From: Diospyros lotus
Taxonomy: Eukaryota; Streptophyta; Magnoliopsida; Ericales; Ebenaceae
Length of the DNA: 64,000 nucleotides
Assembly (NCBI RefSeq): GCF_014633365.1
Contig: NC_068339.1
Span: 27,971,316-28,035,315 of the forward strand
Reading direction: 5' to 3'
Shown piece after piece: positions 1-10,067 of this stretch. Position 1 is the stretch's first letter, and each line of letters starts with the position of its first letter. The notes under the pieces are model-generated. The model made no database searches. It was not told where the DNA came from and saw nothing but the letters and a program-made list of their open reading frames with translations. A program made the position numbers and the translations under genes.

Positions 1-2
1 AG

Positions 3-1187
3 GAAGGGCATTCTGCTGCTCTTACGGTGATGGTTCTAGACTGGCACAGGGAAGTGGCCTCGAGTTATGAAAATGATGAGAGTATGCGAGAGCTGCTACA
101 ACAACTGGTGGTGGATCCTAGTGCTAAACCAGGTTACACCTTGACTAATGGACTTATCAGAAACAGAGAGAGGCTGGTAATAGGAGATGATGAGAATTTG
201 AGGAAAAAAATTGTGGAGACGCTGCACAGTTCTCCAATAGGGGGCCACTCCGGAATAGTTGCTACCTATCACAAAGTTAAGCAACACTTTCATTGGCCCG
301 GGTTAAAAAAATATGTGATGGACTGGGTGTTGAGTTGTGATGTTTGTAAACGGTGTAAATCAGAATCGGTGGCCCACCCTGGGTTATTGCAGCCACTAAG
401 TATTCCAGGAGGGCCTTGGGAAAGTATCTCAATGGACTTCATTGAGGGTCTACCCAAATCGGATGGGCGAGACTGCATAATGGTGATAGTGGACAGATTC
501 ACCAAGTATGCCCATTTCATCGGATTGGCACATCCCTACACAGCTCAAGAGGTAGCAAAAGTGTTCCTAGACCAAGTGGTGAAGTTACATGGAACCCCTA
601 AGACTATAGTGTCGGACAAGGACAGAATTTTTATGAGCCTCTTGTGGAAGGAATTGACTGGAATATTGGGAATTCAACTCAGCATGTCGACGGCCTATCA
701 TCCCGAATCCGATGGTCAGACCGAGCGAGTAAACCAATGTTTGGAGACCTACTTAAGATGTGCTTGCTTCTTACAGCCGAGGACTTGGCATAAGTGGCTC
801 GCATTGGCACAATGGTGGTATAATTCTAACTACCACAACTCCATAAAGAGGTCCCCGTTTGAAGCCCTATATGGTTATAAACCGACCTTACTGCCAGACC
901 TGGGAAGTTCTTCGACAGTGGCAGCCTTGGATACTTACCTTCAACAGAGACAACAAGCCTTCCAGTCAATCAAAACGGAATTGGCCAGCGCTAGGAATCG
1001 TATGAAACAATTTGCTGATAGAAGGAGAAGTGAACGGGAATTTCAAGTGGGAGAGTGGGTGTATCTTAAGCTTCAGCCAGGCCATCTGAAAGCTCTACTT
1101 GGGAAGCCTAGTTCAAAGCTCAATCCGAGGTATTATGGCCCTTTCCTGGTGTTAGCTCGAGTTGGGAATGTGGCTTATCGTTTATAG
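3..1187 (+). CDS. Ty3/gypsy integrase region, 5' partial (chromodomain element)
   Basis: The frame is open from the first bases of the window, so the polyprotein begins outside it. An HHCC zinc-binding region lies at about nt 243-358 (GGHSG ... CDVCKRCK). The DDE integrase core follows: MDF at about nt 430, SDKDRI at about 615, and the catalytic Glu in SDGQTER at about 710. A GPY/F-type motif (YYGPF) is at about nt 1132. These make it the integrase of a Ty3/gypsy pol, which inserts element cDNA into chromosomes. A TAG at 1185-1187 interrupts a frame that is still recognisable beyond it, through an HPVF.VS motif into a degenerate chromodomain-like stretch to about 1470. The copy is therefore dead at its C-terminus. 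The zinc region, core and GPY/F order are seen directly; assignment to the chromovirus group is inferred from the tail. Confidence 0.9.
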   Translation, partial: EGHSAALTVMVLDWHREVASSYENDESMRELLQQLVVDPSAKPGYTLTNGLIRNRERLVIGDDENLRKKIVETLHSSPIGGHSGIVATYHKVKQHFHWPGLKKYVMDWVLSCDVCKRCKSESVAHPGLLQPLSIPGGPWESISMDFIEGLPKSDGRDCIMVIVDRFTKYAHFIGLAHPYTAQEVAKVFLDQVVKLHGTPKTIVSDKDRIFMSLLWKELTGILGIQLSMSTAYHPESDGQTERVNQCLETYLRCACFLQPRTWHKWLALAQWWYNSNYHNSIKRSPFEALYGYKPTLLPDLGSSSTVAALDTYLQQRQQAFQSIKTELASARNRMKQFADRRRSEREFQVGEWVYLKLQPGHLKALLGKPSSKLNPRYYGPFLVLARVGNVAYRL

Positions 1188-1505
1188 CTGCCGGAAAATT
1201 CCAATATACATCCGGTTTTTTATGTGTCCTTGCTAAAAAAGGCAATTGGGCAGCAAGCAGTCAATCCAGAGCTACCTCGCCTTCCAAATTCAAATGACAG
1301 CCCAAAGGAACCTATAGCGATACTTGACAGGAGAGTGATATACAACCAAGGAGCTCCCATCATCTAGGTGCTAGTGCAGTGGTCTAATCTACATTCCGAC
1401 AACAACACTTAGGAATACCTTCCAGATATTCTCAAACAATTTCCCAAGGCAGCGGGACTTCTCACCATTTCTTGAGGACAAGAAGAATTTAAAGGGAGGG
1501 GAGAT
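1188..1505 (+). pseudogene. Decayed chromodomain tail and polypurine tract of the gypsy element
   Basis: The frame after the TAG at 1185 still reads as an integrase C-terminus, with further stops near 1365, 1410 and 1473. The last part resembles the chromodomain tail W(s)..........EYLPDIL typical of plant chromoviruses. A purine-rich run (AATTTAAAGGGAGGGGAGA, about 1487-1504) lies directly before the LTR and is the expected second-strand primer site. Confidence 0.7.
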
Positions 1506-1837
1506 TGTCATGTGTCTCGGGTAAGAAGGGTGCTTATGTAATAAAGATATACTATGAGTAGAAGATAGTATATTAGGAGTTTGCATTAAAAGGTTGTAAT
1601 TAGTTTGTTGCCACTTTGGGAGTAGTACATTCCCAGCAACGACATTCTGTTACGCACATGGGCGCTAGTGGCAGGCTTTATAAGCAGCTGTCCAACTCAT
1701 GAATAGGCATGAATGAATATTCTTAGAAGTTTCTATTCTCTCTCTTCCTTTCTCTCTTCTCCCTACTGATTCTCTCTTCCCTAAACCATTCGTATCATTC
1801 CATCGGAAATTCATAGTCAGCTCCTCGGAAGTTGACA
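1506..1837 (+). repeat. 3' LTR of the gypsy element
   Basis: It starts with TGTCATGTGTC right after the polypurine tract and probably ends at ...GTTGACA (1837), giving the usual TG...CA ends and about 332 bp. A TATA-like TTTATAAG lies at about 1677 and a CT-rich leader at 1735-1790. Copia coding sequence starts immediately afterwards, so the gypsy element looks inserted into copia-1. The matching target-site duplication would be left of the window. The right boundary is inferred. Confidence 0.65.
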
Positions 1838-3780
1838 GAGTCCTTGAGTGAAGCTCGACCCTCAGACACTGACTTCGATGTTGCGATCTTTGAGTCTACC
1901 CCTTACAATACACCCTCTCTTTCTTTATCCAACGCAGAAGGAATCTTGAACTCAAGGGGAGGTGTGGGAAAGCAAACAGATAGGGAGACACTTGTCTACT
2001 TAAGGAGACCTAAATCAAAGCCTGATGAGACTCTCGCATTCAAAGCACCAAAAGAGTTTGAACCGGTGATAGCTCCGACTACTCATGAGCTAAAACCCAA
2101 TCCTCACCAGGTAAAAAATCTTGATGACTTACCCATTGCTCTTAGAAAACAATCTTGTTCATGTACTCTCCATCCTATCTCAAAATTTGTATCTTACAAT
2201 GCTTTTTCTACCAAGTGTCGTACTTTTACGTCTAACCTTGACAGAATCCAGATTCCTAAGAATATTCAAGAAGCCTTGGAGATTCCAGAATGGAGAGAAG
2301 CAATGATGGAAGAAATAAGGGCATTAGAAAAAAATGGAACTTGGGAGGTGATGACATTGCCAAGGGGGAAGAAACCAGTGGGCTATAAGTGGGTGTTCAC
2401 GATGAAGTACAAGGTGGATGGCATAGTAGAACGGTACAAAGCCCGCCTAGTTGTAAAGGGGTTCACTCAAACATACAGTATTGACTATACCGAGACATTT
2501 GCACCAGTAGCAAAGTTGAATACTATGCGGGTTCTCTTGTCCTTGGCAGCAAACCTGGACTAGTCACTCCATTAGTTTGACATCAAGAATGCTTTTCTGA
2601 ATGGTGAACTAGAGGAAGAAGTATTCATGACGCTACCACCAGGATTTTACAAGGAGGGAAAAGAAACTTGTACGTTGAAGAAATCTCTATATGGGCTCAA
2701 GTAATCACCAAGAGCGTGGTTTGATAGATTTGCGAAGGTAATTAAGAATCAAGGATATCAACAGGGACAGTCAGATCATACTATGTTCTTCAAACAATCC
2801 AATGATGGAGGAGGACCATTCTGATCGTGTATGTTGATGACATCATACTCACTGGAGATAACATAGAAGAGGTGGAAATATTGAAGAAGGTCTTAGCCAC
2901 AGAGTTTGAGGTAAAAAACCTAGGTCAAATGCGATATTTTCTGGGAATGGAAGTCGCCAAATCAAAGAAGGGAATTAGTGTCTCCCAGAGAAAGTATGTT
3001 CTTGACCTTTTGATTGAGATTGGTATGCTTGGTTGCAAGCTAAGCAATACCCCGATTGAGGCAGGGAAAAGAATGGAAGACATTGGAAAGCCTGTGGATA
3101 GAGAAAGATATCAGATGCTAGTAGGTATATTGATCTACCTATCTCACACTAGACCTAACATTACTTTCGTTGTAAGTGTGGTCAGTCAGCATATGCATTC
3201 ACCAAAGGAGAGTCACCTAGAAGCGGTATATAAGATTCTTAGATATTTGAAAGGCTCTCTAGGGCGAGGTCTATTCTTTAAGAAATGAGACAGTAAGAAG
3301 ATAAAGATCTATACAGATGCAGATTGGGCAGGCTCAGCAGAAGATCAAAGGTCTACTACCGGCTACTGTACCTATGTTTGGGGAAATCTGGTAACATGAA
3401 GGAGTAAGAAGCAGAGTGTGGTAGCCAGAAGTAGTGCCGAAGCTGAATTCAGAGCTGTTGCACAAGGGATGTGTGAAGGGCTATGGTTACAAAAGGTTTT
3501 GGAGGAACTACATATCACAGTAGAGTTCCCCATCAAACTCTACTACGACAACAAAGTTGCTATCAATATTTCCCATAATCCTGTTCAGCACGACAGGACT
3601 AAACATATAGAAGCTGACAGACATTTTATAAAGGAGAAAATTGAGAAAGGGACAATCTGCTTGACTTATATCCCTACAAGAGAACAATTGGCAGATATAT
3701 TCATTAAGGGGTTACAGAAGTCTAGCTTTGAAGAGTTTATCTGCAAGTAGGACATGATCAACATATATGATCCAACTTGA
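1838..3780 (+). pseudogene. Copia-1 pol remnant: reverse transcriptase and RNase H
   Basis: This is a Ty1/copia pol 3' half. The RT N-terminal block (W..AM.EE..AL..N.TW) begins near 2285, the ERYKARLV motif near 2430, [10 protein letters not shown] near 2578, SLYGLK near 2682, the catalytic YVDD at 2830-2841, LGQMRYFLGMEV near 2920, and RNase H motifs (DADWAG near 3316, SSAEAEF near 3430, HDRTKHIE near 3590) to 3750. Stops break the frame at about 2561, 2576, 2701, 3285 and 3397, and there is a frameshift near 2815. The 5' portion (gag, protease, integrase) is not in the window because a gypsy element sits at 1837/1838. A polypurine tract GAGGGGGAG ends it at 3787. The related copia-2 begins just downstream. 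Confidence 0.9.
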
Positions 3781-3787
3781 GGGGGAG

Positions 3788-4068
3788 TGTTGAAATCCTA
3801 AACGATTTGAAGAGGATTTGGAGGAGATTGCGGTAAGAGATTGAGACCATAATGAGATCCAATATTTAGGCTGATTATTTGGGTTTAATTTTATGTTGCC
3901 ATATTTGTTGATTCTCTATGTACATGTTAAATAGGGACCGAGTATGCAAAGAATATTTGAACTAATTGAATAAGGTTTTGATTCAATTTCTATATTCTCA
4001 TCGTCTTCAGTATTTTCTCAACCCTATTACTTAGAGGGTATTAAATCCTAAATTCTCTAAGTTGTTCA
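3788..4068 (+). repeat. LTR shared between copia-1 and copia-2
   Basis: The segment starts TGTTGAAATCC after the GAGGGGGAG tract of copia-1 and ends TTGTTCA directly before a primer-binding site, so it acts both as 3' LTR of copia-1 and 5' LTR of copia-2. Length is 281 bp. Its last 60 bp or so nearly match the end of the LTR at 8738-9012, but the rest does not visibly match, which suggests a chimera. A short hairpin, ACCCT...AGGGT, lies at about 4021-4039. Confidence 0.8.
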
Positions 4069-4080
4069 TGGTATTAGAGC
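4069..4080 (+). promoter_or_regulatory. Primer-binding site of copia-2 (initiator tRNA-Met)
   Basis: TGGTATTAGAGC abuts the LTR end and differs by one base from the usual plant TGGTATCAGAGC. It primes first-strand cDNA synthesis. Confidence 0.85.
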
Positions 4081-4132
4081 CTGGTTTTCGGTAATCTGTA
4101 TGCCTGGTTTTTTCACACCAATCTGCTCTAAG

Positions 4133-5400
4133 ATGGCTAGTTCTTCACCAACTAGTGAGTCCTCAAGTATTTGCCCTACTACCTCTCGATCTATACCACC
4201 AGTTTCTGCCCCTATTTCGTTAGATCACCACACCCTTCAAATCACTCAACATGAACTCAATGGGACCAATTTTTGGGAATGGTCTCAATCGGTTATATTG
4301 GTTATGAAAGGCAAAGGAAAAGTGGGATATCTAAAGGGGGAGTTTCAAAACCATATCCTGAAGCGACCAATTTTGAAGCATGGGATGCTGAAAACTCCAT
4401 AGTGATGACTTGGCTCATCAATTCCATGGAGCCAAAGATAGGGAGAACCTATTTGTTCTATAAAACAACAAAAGAAGTATGGGATGCAGTCCAAAGTCTT
4501 TACTCAAACATGGAGAATACAACACAATGTTTTGAAGTTCGATCAGCCCTAAGAACCACTTGTCAAGGTGACAATTCGGTGATTGATTACTATAATATAC
4601 TATCTGAATTATGGTAGGAGATGGATCTGTTTTATGATATCAGTTGGGAGTGTACAAAGGATGGGGTGAAGTATTCTAAAATGATAGAGAAGGTGAGGGT
4701 ATTTGACTTCCTACATGGGCTGAATTCTGACTTAGATGAAGTCAGAGGAAGGCTGTTAGGAACAAAACCCTTTCCATCTATCAAGGAGGCTTTTGCTGAA
4801 GTTAGGAGGGAAGAAAGCTGAAAGAAGGTCATGCTCCATGCATCACCTGAAATTAATAACCAGACTGGCTCAACCCTTGCTGTTTCTAAACCAAAAACAA
4901 CACCAACTTGCGGAGAATTTCAGAAAGAAAAGCAATGGTGTGATCATTGTGGAGGCTTTTGCTGAAGTTAGGAGGGAAGAAAGCTGAAAGAAGGTCACGC
5001 TCCATGCATCACCTGAAATTAATAACCAGACTGGCTCAACCCTTGCTGTTTCTAAACCAAAAACAACACCAACTCGTGGAGAATTTCAGAAAGAAAAGCA
5101 ATGGTGTGATCATTGTCACAAGCCCTACCATACCAGAGAAACATGCTCGAAAATACATGGGGAACCAGCCAATTGGAAAGGGAAAGGTCAGAAGAAGCAG
5201 CAAACAGCCTATGCAGTAGATGCTGAAGAAGGTAAAGTTGCAAATTTTTCACTTACTCCAGATCAATTAGAGTTTTTGCAACAGATTTTGAACCAAACAA
5301 AGGTTATAAAACCATCAGATTCTGTAGAAGTACCTAATCCACCAGCTTCTCATGTGAAACAAGGTAATTTTCGTAATTGCTACATCTCTAAAATGCTAAA
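4133..5400 (+). pseudogene. Copia-2 gag, frameshifted, with an internal tandem duplication
   Basis: The probable start is the ATG at 4133 (MASSSPTSES), which precedes the copia gag pattern LNGTNFWEWSQSV; the upstream ATG at 4100 is a less likely alternative. The frame shifts near 4340 and continues to a TAG at 4615, then reopens to about 4821. A 166-bp tandem duplication (4785-4950, 4951-5116) throws the frame again. Downstream is a nucleocapsid zinc knuckle, C-X2-C-X4-H-X4-C, at about 5106-5147. The intact protein would form the virus-like particle and bind RNA; this copy cannot make it. Confidence 0.85.
4785..5116 (+). repeat. Tandem duplication, 2 x 166 bp, inside copia-2 gag
   Basis: Copies 4785-4950 and 4951-5116 both begin GGAGGCTTTTGCTGAAG and end GTGATCATTGT. 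They differ at only a few positions. The period is not a multiple of three, so it frameshifts gag. Confidence 0.95.
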
Positions 5401-6036
5401 CATGAATGATTGGATAGTGGATACTGGGCTTCTGACCATATGATGGGATCCTTATATGGAATGGCTGATTACAAACATTGTGAGAAAAATATAAAGGTAA
5501 CTATGGTAGATGGTACAATATCCTATGCTGAAGGTGGAGGTTTGATATATTTAGAAGATTTGTGGTTAAAATCTGTCCTATATGTGCCTACATTGAGATG
5601 TAATCTTTTGTCCATCATCAAAATTACTAAAGATATGAATTGCAAAGTAACTTTCTCTCCAACTCATTGTGTATTTCAAGACTTAGTTTCGGGAATGATG
5701 ATTGGCAATGCTGAGGGGAAAGATGGCCTATACTATGTGAAAGGAACTACTGGTGATTCTAGGCTCCCTAAGTTACATAATTCTTTTTTTTCTTCTATTG
5801 TTTCAGATTCTAACATCTATTTATGGCACAAACGATTAGGCCATCCAAACTTTAGATATCTAAAGATCTTGTATCCTCGTTTATTTGGCAATAAAATGAG
5901 TGAGTCTTTCAATTGTGAACAATGCATTCTTGCTAAGCAAACAAAATCTGTTCACCTTTTTCATTCTTATCAACCAACCAAACCATTCTACCTAATAGAT
6001 TGTGATGTATGGGGCCAACAAAAGTTCCAAATCTAA
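5401..6036 (+). pseudogene. Copia-2 protease and GAG-pre-integrase
   Basis: The aspartic protease site WIVDTG is at about 5411-5428, immediately followed by a frameshift in a region that should read ..SDHM. The frame then runs through the protease body and the GAG-pre-integrase zinc-binding region (W.KRLGHPN near 5824, C..C near 5918). It ends at a TAA at 6034 near the integrase N-terminus. The conserved order protease, then integrase, then RT marks Ty1/copia. Confidence 0.88.
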
Positions 6037-6702
6037 CACACGCTTGCTGGTTTGTCACATTTATAGATGATCATACTAGAGTGTGTTGGGTATTTTTGCT
6101 GAAAGAAAAGTCTGAAGTTTACAAAGTATTCAAAAAATTTCATCAAATGATCCTTTAACATTTTTCAAACCTCAATCTATATCCTTTGATCGGATAATGG
6201 AAGAGAATATTTTTCAACTGAATTTGAGATCTATTTGAGTGAAAATGGCATTGTTCATCAGAGTACATGACCTTATAATCCTCAGCAAAATGGAGTGGTT
6301 GAAAGGAAGAATAGGCATTTGCTTGAAACAGCTAGAACCCTAATGTTTACCAGCTTGATTCCTACTTCTTTTTGGGGAGAAATCATCCTTACGGTTGCCT
6401 ATCTCATCAATAGACTCCCCACGAGGATTCTCAACTACAAAACTCCCTTGAATACTCTCATTACTTCCTATCCTCTTCTTACCCGTGTAATAAATTCCCT
6501 GTTCTCAAAAGTCTTTGGATGTATAGCCTTTGTTCAGCACTACCACTCTAAATTAAATTCCAAGTCTTTAAAGTGTGTATTTGTTGGCTATTCTCTCACA
6601 CAACAAGGCTACAAGTGTTATTGCTCTAACACTAAGAAATTTTTTGTCTCTTGTGATGTCTCCTTTATTGAGAATCAATACTGCTATACCAAACTTCTGT
6701 AG
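6037..6702 (+). pseudogene. Copia-2 integrase core
   Basis: The first catalytic Asp (FIDDHTR) is at about 6062. The second lies in a SDNGREYF-type motif near 6190. The catalytic Glu is in QNGVVERKNRHL near 6283-6318. Frameshifts or stops occur near 6158, 6187 and 6270. The frame is clean from 6295 to 6702 and ends with a TAG before the linker to RT. Confidence 0.88.
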
Positions 6703-8730
6703 GGGGAGATTCCTAGTGCAGAGCAAGGTAGGGATTGCTAGGATGTTAGTGTTTTTCCTGAAACAGTGACTTCTTCTACTCTTATTCCTAATTATGTAAC
6801 TAATCAAGGGGGAGAACAGGAAATGCAGCAGCAAATTCAAGGGGGAGAACAGAAAATGCAGTAGCAAATTCAACACATTCAAGAAGAATTTCCTAAGTCA
6901 CAACCACCAATCCAAGTGTATTCTAGAAGGAGGACTCTTGAACCAAAGCAAAACCAATCATTAACCCCAGAAGTAGGTCCAGTACTCGGAGAGGACGAAA
7001 GGACTGAAGCAACCGTGCCTATTGAGGAGGATAACAGGACTGAAAATGCAGAACCTGAATTATATGATTTGGATATTCCAATTGCTTGGAGAAAGGGGGT
7101 GAGATCATGCACTAAATATCCTATTTCTAACCATTTGGTATATTCATGATTGTCTCCAAATTTCAGGGTATTCACTACAAGAGTTGATGAAGTGCAAATA
7201 CCTAAGAATATCAATGAGGCCTTACAAATACCAAACTAGAGAAGGGCTGTAATGGAAGAAATGGATGCACTGAAAAAGAATGGTACATGGGAAGTGGTGA
7301 ATCTACCTCAAAACAAGAAAGTGGTAGGAAACAAATGGGTATTCATAGTAAAACACAAAGCTGATGGCAGTATTGAGAGGTATAAGGCCAGGTTAGTGGC
7401 CCAAGGCTTTACTCAAACACAAGGTATAGATTATGAAGAGACTTTTGCACCTGTTGCAAAACTCAATTCCATACGTATGTTATTATCCCGTGCATCCAAC
7501 TTAGATTGGGAATTACATCAGCTTGATATAAAGAATGCATTTCTTAATGGGGATCTAGAAGAGGAGATATATATGAGAATCCCTCCTGGATTTGAAGAAA
7601 AAGGAAAGTTTGTAGACTATAGAAATCTTTGTATGGGCTAAAACAATCTCCTAAGGCTTGGTTTAAAAGGTTTAGCACCACCTTACATTAGCTAGGGTAT
7701 CAACAAAGGCAATCTGATCACACTTTGTTCACCAAACATGCTGCTAATGGTTTGAAAACTATCTTAATTGTCTATGTAGACGATTTTATTGTTACATGTG
7801 ACAATCAATAGGAAATTAAGGCACTAAAGGGACAGTTGCAGTAGGCATTTGAAATAAAAGACTTTGGACAATTGAGGTATTTTTTAGGGATGGAAGTAGC
7901 AAGAAGCAAAGAGGGAATTTTTCTCTCTCAAAGAAAGTATACATTGGATCTACTAAGTGAGATAGGTATGTTTGGTTGTAAACCAGCTAGCACACCATTG
8001 GAACCCAATTGGAAAGCTAATGAAGATGGGACAAAAAACGCAGTTGATAAAGGTAGATACCAAAGGTTAGTGGGAAAGCTAATTTATTTGTCTCTTACTA
8101 GGTCTGATATCACTTATGTAGTGAGTAAAGTGAGTCAATATATGCATTTACCCACTAGCAAACATCTTAATGCTACTTATCATATCCTAAGATACCTTAA
8201 AGGAACTCTTGGTAAGGGTATTTTATTTAGAAAACATGAAGACTGAGGAATTCAAGGGTTTGTGGATGCTGATTGGGTAGGTTCCTTAGAAGACAACAAA
8301 TCAACCTCCGGTTATTGCATAAAATTATGGGGTAACCTTGTGACATGGAGGAGTAAGAAACAAAGTATAATATCTAGAAGTAGTGTTAAGGCAAAATACC
8401 GAGCTATAGCTCAAGGTATTTGTGAAGTAATCTGACTAGGGAAGTTCATGGAAGACTTGAAGGTGCCTAATACTACTCCTACAAGACTATATTGTGACAA
8501 CAAGTCTGCAATTAATATAGTGAACAATCCAGTCCAACATGACTTAGATGAAGCATGTGTGAATTGATAGACAATTCATTAAACAAGAGATTGAAGATGG
8601 TGGAATCAATCTTGTATATATCCCCACAGGTTTACAAGAAGCTGATATTCTTACCAAGGCAATAAACAATCAAGGTTTTGAGCTGATTAGAGACAAGTTG
8701 GGAATGAAAGACATTTATTCACCAGCTTGA
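6703..8730 (+). pseudogene. Copia-2 reverse transcriptase and RNase H
   Basis: After a linker with repeated CAAGGGGGAGAACAG (about 6806-6851), the RT begins near 7065. Motifs are W...V.NLPQNKK near 7288, [12 protein letters not shown] near 7375, [10 protein letters not shown] near 7524, the catalytic YVDD at about 7773, LRYFLGMEVA near 7876 and the RNase H C-terminal ADILTKA near 8642. Many stops and shifts break it (for example near 7639, 7692, 7809, 8246, 8434 and 8568). A polypurine tract GAGGGGGAG precedes the LTR at 8738. Protein similarity to copia-1 is obvious along the shared part. Confidence 0.9.
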
Positions 8731-8737
8731 GGGGGAG

Positions 8738-9012
8738 TGTTGAAAAAGTAATCTGGGTAAGAAGAAGATAAAACTGAAATAAGAGGAAGAAGATCAGATA
8801 AAGCTACAGCCAGCCGTTCCTAAGAATTCAGTGAAGATAAAGCTATAGCTATTCCTAAGAATTAGGAGAAAATTTCTCTCCTTATCTGTAGTTGTTTTTG
8901 TATTTTAAACTCCTAAAATTTAGATAGTAGATAAGTAGAATGTAACAGTTGGTATTTTCTCAACCCTTTTACTTAGAGGGTATTAATTCCTAAATTCTCT
9001 TAAGTTTGTTCA
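8738..9012 (+). repeat. 3' LTR of copia-2
   Basis: It starts TGTTGAAAAAG after the polypurine tract and ends GTTTGTTCA. Length is 275 bp. Only its last 60 bp or so match the LTR at 3788-4068. The ACCCT...AGGGT hairpin is conserved. The next base begins the sequence duplicated at 33976. Confidence 0.85.
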
Positions 9013-10067
9013 GTTACCTCTCCCCACATGCTGAATTTTTCCCAAAGAAACCAAATTGCATTCACAATACTGAAGCGGGGCACATGGAGACCTCTAGTGT
9101 AGACTTCAATCTCCACATGAACTCACATACTTTGCAGTCAAAGCCTTTGCTAGACCTCATGCCACTGGCAAACATATCTTGGAAGCCATTTGCACAAAAA
9201 AGATAGCTTGAAGATCTAAATGTGAATATTTAATTTTGTAAAAGAGAACTTCAGCTTGCTTAGAAGATTTGTAAGGATGTGTTTCCTTAATAATTTGTCT
9301 TGAAATTAATTTGTAAGGATCTGTGAGGAACATTCTAGGCAGGGTACATAATGTAGTTTCTTAGATAAATGATTTGGAGTTTGCAGTAGGCTTAAACATA
9401 TATCTTGCGAACTTTCTTTTACACTTGCTTGGTACTGTCAACACACTCCCTCAAGTATGGACAGACTTTCCTTTAGATCTAAGCTACACGTGCAACTGTT
9501 TAAAATTTAAATATCTAGTTTATTGGTGAGGTCTGAATGGTATCACATTAAATTATTGGCAACCAACTTAATTTCGAATCTTAAGTTGTTAGATTGAAGA
9601 CTAACTTTATACTTTGTTATAAAATTTGTCCTCAATAATATCATTAGAGGTCCAGTCCATGATAAATGTCTTTCTTTCATGGAGCAATCAAGTTTGTGGC
9701 TCTACACAAGTTGTATCTGCTTGTGCACTCAGCATGATTTTGGATGGAGTTCTGTGAAAATTAATATTCAATATCCTTTGTTTCAGAAATTAATGTTATG
9801 TTGCAATACAGTTAGAATTGTCCTTCGTTTGAATCACTAGGTTCTGAGTTTAAGTGTTTACTTTGTAAACTTGTGGAGAGTAGGTTGTTTTGTTGTTTCG
9901 ACTTTAAATTACTGAGAAAACAGTTAAGAGAGACCTAAACAATGACTAAGACTTCACTGTCATTGTCTTGAAGTACTTGAGTTATGATCTAAACTGAATT
10001 AGTGGAGCTAGTACTTTAGTTGATATCTTTACCATAGGTTGATTTGCATTTTTGTAATGAATTTCAG
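9013..10067. other. Intron or flank of AAA+ copy A, start of the duplicated segment
   Basis: No open gene is seen. The whole stretch is closely matched by 33976-35011, so it is the left part of a duplicated segment. Read on the minus strand, its first bases (TGGGGAGAGGTAAC) would be a good polypurine tract next to an LTR start. That fits the minus-strand LTR present in the other copy. Confidence 0.6.

Noticed and set aside
9006..9206. 66-codon plus-strand ORF just after the copia-2 LTR
   Set aside because: It starts inside the LTR end, has no motif, and the matching region of copy B does not keep the frame.
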